This document shows positions 24,723 through 26,746 of a stretch of 26,746 nt of DNA, in pieces. Within the stretch, counting starts at the first letter, position 1. The number at the start of each line of letters is the position of its first letter. The notes under the pieces were generated by a model. That model searched no databases, had not been told where the DNA came from, and saw only the letters and a list, made by a program, of their open reading frames with translations. The position numbers and the translations under genes are program-made. Source of the stretch: Methanomassiliicoccaceae archaeon UBA537 (GTDB lineage Archaea > Thermoplasmatota > Thermoplasmata > Methanomassiliicoccales > Methanomethylophilaceae); NCBI GenBank assembly GCA_002504495.1, contig DATC01000091.1:9950-36695 (forward strand), read 5' to 3'.

Positions 24723-25369
24723 ACAGCAAGAGGGCGAGCGTCGATTTCGCGCTGGCGCCGGTCGCCAGGAGGCTCATAAACGTCAATCCCAACACGATCT
24801 CCTGGATCGGACTGATCCTCGCGCTCGCGTGCGGATTCGTGTTCTGGCTCAGCGGGCAGGACGGAAAGGATTGGCTTCTGGTCGTCGGTGCGTTCATGGT
24901 CATCGTGTCCGGATACTTCGATGCTCTCGACGGCAAGGTGGCCAAGCTCTCCGGCAAGGCCGGACCCAAGGGCGACTATCTGGACCACGTCTTCGACAGG
25001 TACGCCGACGTGTTCATGATCGGGGGAGTGGCCTTCTGCTCCACCTGGTGCGATCCCTATCTGGGCATGCTGGCTCTGGTGGGAGTCCTGCTGACCTCGT
25101 ACATGGGGACGCAGGCGCAGGCCATAGGCGCCCCGAGGCTCTATGCCGGACTCCTCGGAAGGGCGGACAGGGTCGTCCTCTCCACGCTGTTCCCGCTCAT
25201 ACAGTACATCGCCATAGTGCTCGGATGCGGATCGTTCGAGATCTGCGGTGTGGAGCTGTGCTGGATGGAGGTCATGATGATATGGTTCGCCGTGATCGGC
25301 AACCTCACCGCCGTCCAGAGGGCGATCATCACCTGGAGGAACCTCGAGAAGATGCACGGAAAGACCTGA
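24713..25369 (+). CDS. CDP-alcohol phosphatidyltransferase (archaetidylinositol phosphate synthase-like)
   Basis: 218 aa integral membrane enzyme with about five or six helices. The family motif D-x2-D-G-x2-A-R-x8-G-x3-D-x3-D is present as DALDGKVAK with GDYLDHVFD, with Lys in the usual Arg position. The four catalytic/metal Asp residues are kept. By family it joins a CDP-archaeol to an alcohol phosphate such as inositol phosphate to make polar lipid headgroups; the exact acceptor is not certain. The ATG at 24713 lies inside the end of the AK6 gene, so the two are cotranscribed. It ends in TGA at 25369. The convergent ATPase gene ends four bases away if CGA is its stop; otherwise the two coding ends overlap by 41 nt. 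Confidence 0.9.
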   Translation: MVLDSKRASVDFALAPVARRLINVNPNTISWIGLILALACGFVFWLSGQDGKDWLLVVGAFMVIVSGYFDALDGKVAKLSGKAGPKGDYLDHVFDRYADVFMIGGVAFCSTWCDPYLGMLALVGVLLTSYMGTQAQAIGAPRLYAGLLGRADRVVLSTLFPLIQYIAIVLGCGSFEICGVELCWMEVMMIWFAVIGNLTAVQRAIITWRNLEKMHGKT

Positions 25370-25373
25370 AGGG

Positions 25374-25376
25374 TCG
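25374..25376 (-). other. CGA codon at ATPase gene end on minus strand (proposed stop)
   Basis: First in-frame CGA of the gene, read on the minus strand after DWLLRP. It places the two convergent gene ends four bases apart instead of overlapping. Confidence 0.8.
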
Positions 25377-26552
25377 CGGACGGAGCAGCCAGTCGAGCAG
25401 ATTGACCGTGTCGATCCCCTCATCGGACCCGAGTCCGAGGCGGTCCATCGTCAGGACCGTCTTCCTCCAGTTGTCCCTTATCCCGACGAGGGGTCTGAGC
25501 TCCCTCTCCCTCGTATCGGGGGAGGCCATGGTGAGGCATACCTGATAGTACTCAGTGATCCCGTTCTTCGTGGCGGTGAAATCCACCTCCGAGTCCCTGA
25601 ACGATCCAGTCCTCACGGTGTATCCGCGCCTCTTCAGCTCCAGGAACACGACGTTCTCCACAGGTCTGCTGATATCGGTCCCTTCCGCGCCTCCGAGCGC
25701 CGCGTTCCTCACCCCCAGGTCCGTGGCGTAGTATTTCCCGTTGGTATCCATCAATTTCTTCCCGACGATGTCGTACCTCTCGGCACGGTGGAGCAGCATC
25801 CCTTCGGTCAATCCTTCTATGTAGCTGTCCGTCGTCGTCGGGTTCAGGCCGGTGCCCTTCGATACCGCGGCATCGTTGGTCGTGTTCCCGATGTTGGAGA
25901 ACAGGAACCTTGCGATCCCCTCCAGCCTTCTGACGCTCCTCAGATTCCTTCTCTCAAGCACGTCCTTCACCAGGACGCTGTTGAAGACGCCGTCCAGGTA
26001 GTCGTAGCAGTACCTCTCGCCTCTGGACGGATCGACGCCGGGCAATGAACCGAACTTCAGGAACAGTCCGAAGCTCCCCTCGATGTCGTCCGACGGATGG
26101 AGCTCCATGTATTCCTTGAACGAGAGCGGCAGCATGGAGATCTCCACGTACCTTCCGGAGATGTGCGTGGAAAGCTCCGATGACAGCATCCTGGAGTTGG
26201 ATCCGGTCAGGTACAGGTCGCAGAGCCTCATGGTTCCGACCGCGGCGACGCTCAGCTCCCATCCTTCTACGTTCTGGATCTCGTCCAGGAACAGGTACGT
26301 CTGCCTGTCCTCCGGGATGCGGGATAGCCATTCGTCGAGTTGGCGATGGTCGGAGATCGACTGCCCCTCCTTGGATTCCAGATTCAGATGGAACACGTCT
26401 TCTTTCGGGATTCCGGATCCGATGAGCTCCTCCATGTACATCTCCAGAAGCGTGGATTTGCCGCAACGGCGCATTCCAGTAACGACCTTCACCACGTCGT
26501 TGTCTCCTTTCCCGGCGTACAGGAGATCCATATAGTCGTTTCTGCGTATCAT
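25374..26552 (-). CDS. AAA_14/DUF4143 ATPase, ending in CGA
   Basis: 392 aa if CGA (low coordinate 25374) is the stop; 407 aa to TGA at 25329 in the standard code. Walker A is GMRRCGKST (about residue 26), Walker B YLFLDEIQNVEGW, sensor LYLTGSNSRML, then SGRYVEISMLPLSFKEYMEL, all typical of the archaeal/bacterial ATPases with a C-terminal DUF4143 domain. That domain has a PD-(D/E)XK-like strand set (VVFLELKRRGYTV, SEVDFTATKNG). The cellular role of the family is poorly defined; members are common, mobile and often strain-specific. It stands alone, convergent with the lipid gene. The start ATG lies in one arm of an inverted repeat. About 40 interior Arg codons include no CGA. Confidence 0.88.
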
Positions 26553-26592
26553 GATAGATTTTTATCTTGTTTCTTATTGAAAAATCTATCAT
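26551..26592 (-). repeat. 13-bp inverted repeat at the ATPase gene start (possible operator)
   Basis: ATGATAGATTTTT at 26551-26563 is the exact reverse complement of AAAAATCTATCAT at 26580-26592, with a 16-nt AT-rich spacer. One arm covers most of the ATPase start codon (minus strand ATG at 26552). The position suggests an operator for autoregulation or another DNA-binding protein, overlapping the promoter; no other TATA candidate is clearer. Confidence 0.6.
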
Positions 26593-26746
26593 AATGGATT
26601 TTATTCTTGATGATGGCAGTTTCGAGGTATGAATCGAATAGGTCGAGCCGTGCAGATGTTGTAGACAGTTGCACGATGTATTTTGAAGATCCTTGTCGAT
26701 GATGACCCATGAATGAGGCACTGGTTTTCTCTAGACGGAAATGGGT
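26593..26746. other. Right-end segment without recognised feature
   Basis: 154 bp to the window edge. It begins with ATGGATTTTATTCTTG, a partial direct echo of ATAGATTTTTATCTTG at 26554-26569. I see no convincing open frame, tRNA or repeat. Confidence 0.5.

Noticed and set aside
25954..26721. Second minus-strand frame covering the ATPase 5' region and beyond
   Set aside because: It is an out-of-frame shadow of the ATPase; the extra upstream part crosses the inverted repeat and has no domain signal.

Overview
ORGANISM. The window is about 26.7 kb of GC-rich archaeal DNA. Archaeal markers are an archaeal-type 4-phosphopantoate--beta-alanine ligase, an AK6/Fap7-type adenylate kinase, a DUF4443-like protein and an archaetidylinositol-phosphate-synthase-like enzyme. 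TATA-like boxes lie about 25 nt before several starts. The large secreted proteins (BspA-type leucine-rich repeats, InlB/Listeria-Bacteroides repeats, PQQ-like propellers, DUF4430 domains) resemble those of host-associated Thermoplasmata such as gut Methanomassiliicoccales. That placement is inference; there is no rRNA or methanogenesis gene here.

CENTRAL OBSERVATION. The Arg codon CGA appears to act as a stop codon. I read the arginine codons of all 18 recognised genes (roughly 500). CGT, CGC, CGG, AGA and AGG all occur, but CGA never occurs inside a conserved or domain-bearing region. The first in-frame CGA falls exactly where the protein should end in seven genes (14983, 16133, 16917, 18137, 21170, 24139, and 25374 on the minus strand). 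Under the standard code five of these genes run on: three by 266, 427 and 271 nt into the next gene, one 41 nt into a convergent gene, one through a hairpin plus T tract. With CGA as stop, all become normally spaced. One junction is CGATG, matching the TGATG junction of another pair. The other genes end in TGA (10) or TAG (1); TAA is never used. Gene ends below follow the CGA reading, with the standard-code end given in the evidence.

LAYOUT. (1) 3-7735: two overlapping genes for giant surface proteins. (2) 7907-18139: probably one operon: PQQ/InlB lipoprotein-like protein, anchored double-DUF4430 protein, DUF4430-solute-binding-protein fusion, DUF4430-PQQ propeller membrane protein, BtuC/FecCD permease, BtuD/FepC ATPase, and a seven-zinc-ribbon protein. 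DUF4430 is the transcobalamin-like C-terminal fold, so the locus may capture and import a corrinoid. Iron-siderophore or heme remain possible. (3) 18320-21172: a three-zinc-ribbon protein, a DUF4443-like winged-helix protein and a BspA-like LRR surface protein. (4) 21215-25369: housekeeping genes: pantothenate/CoA synthesis, S-adenosylhomocysteine hydrolase, PfkB kinase, AK6 kinase and a CDP-alcohol phosphatidyltransferase. (5) 25374-26552 minus: an AAA_14/DUF4143 ATPase behind a 13-bp inverted repeat. Beyond it 154 bp hold nothing I can identify.
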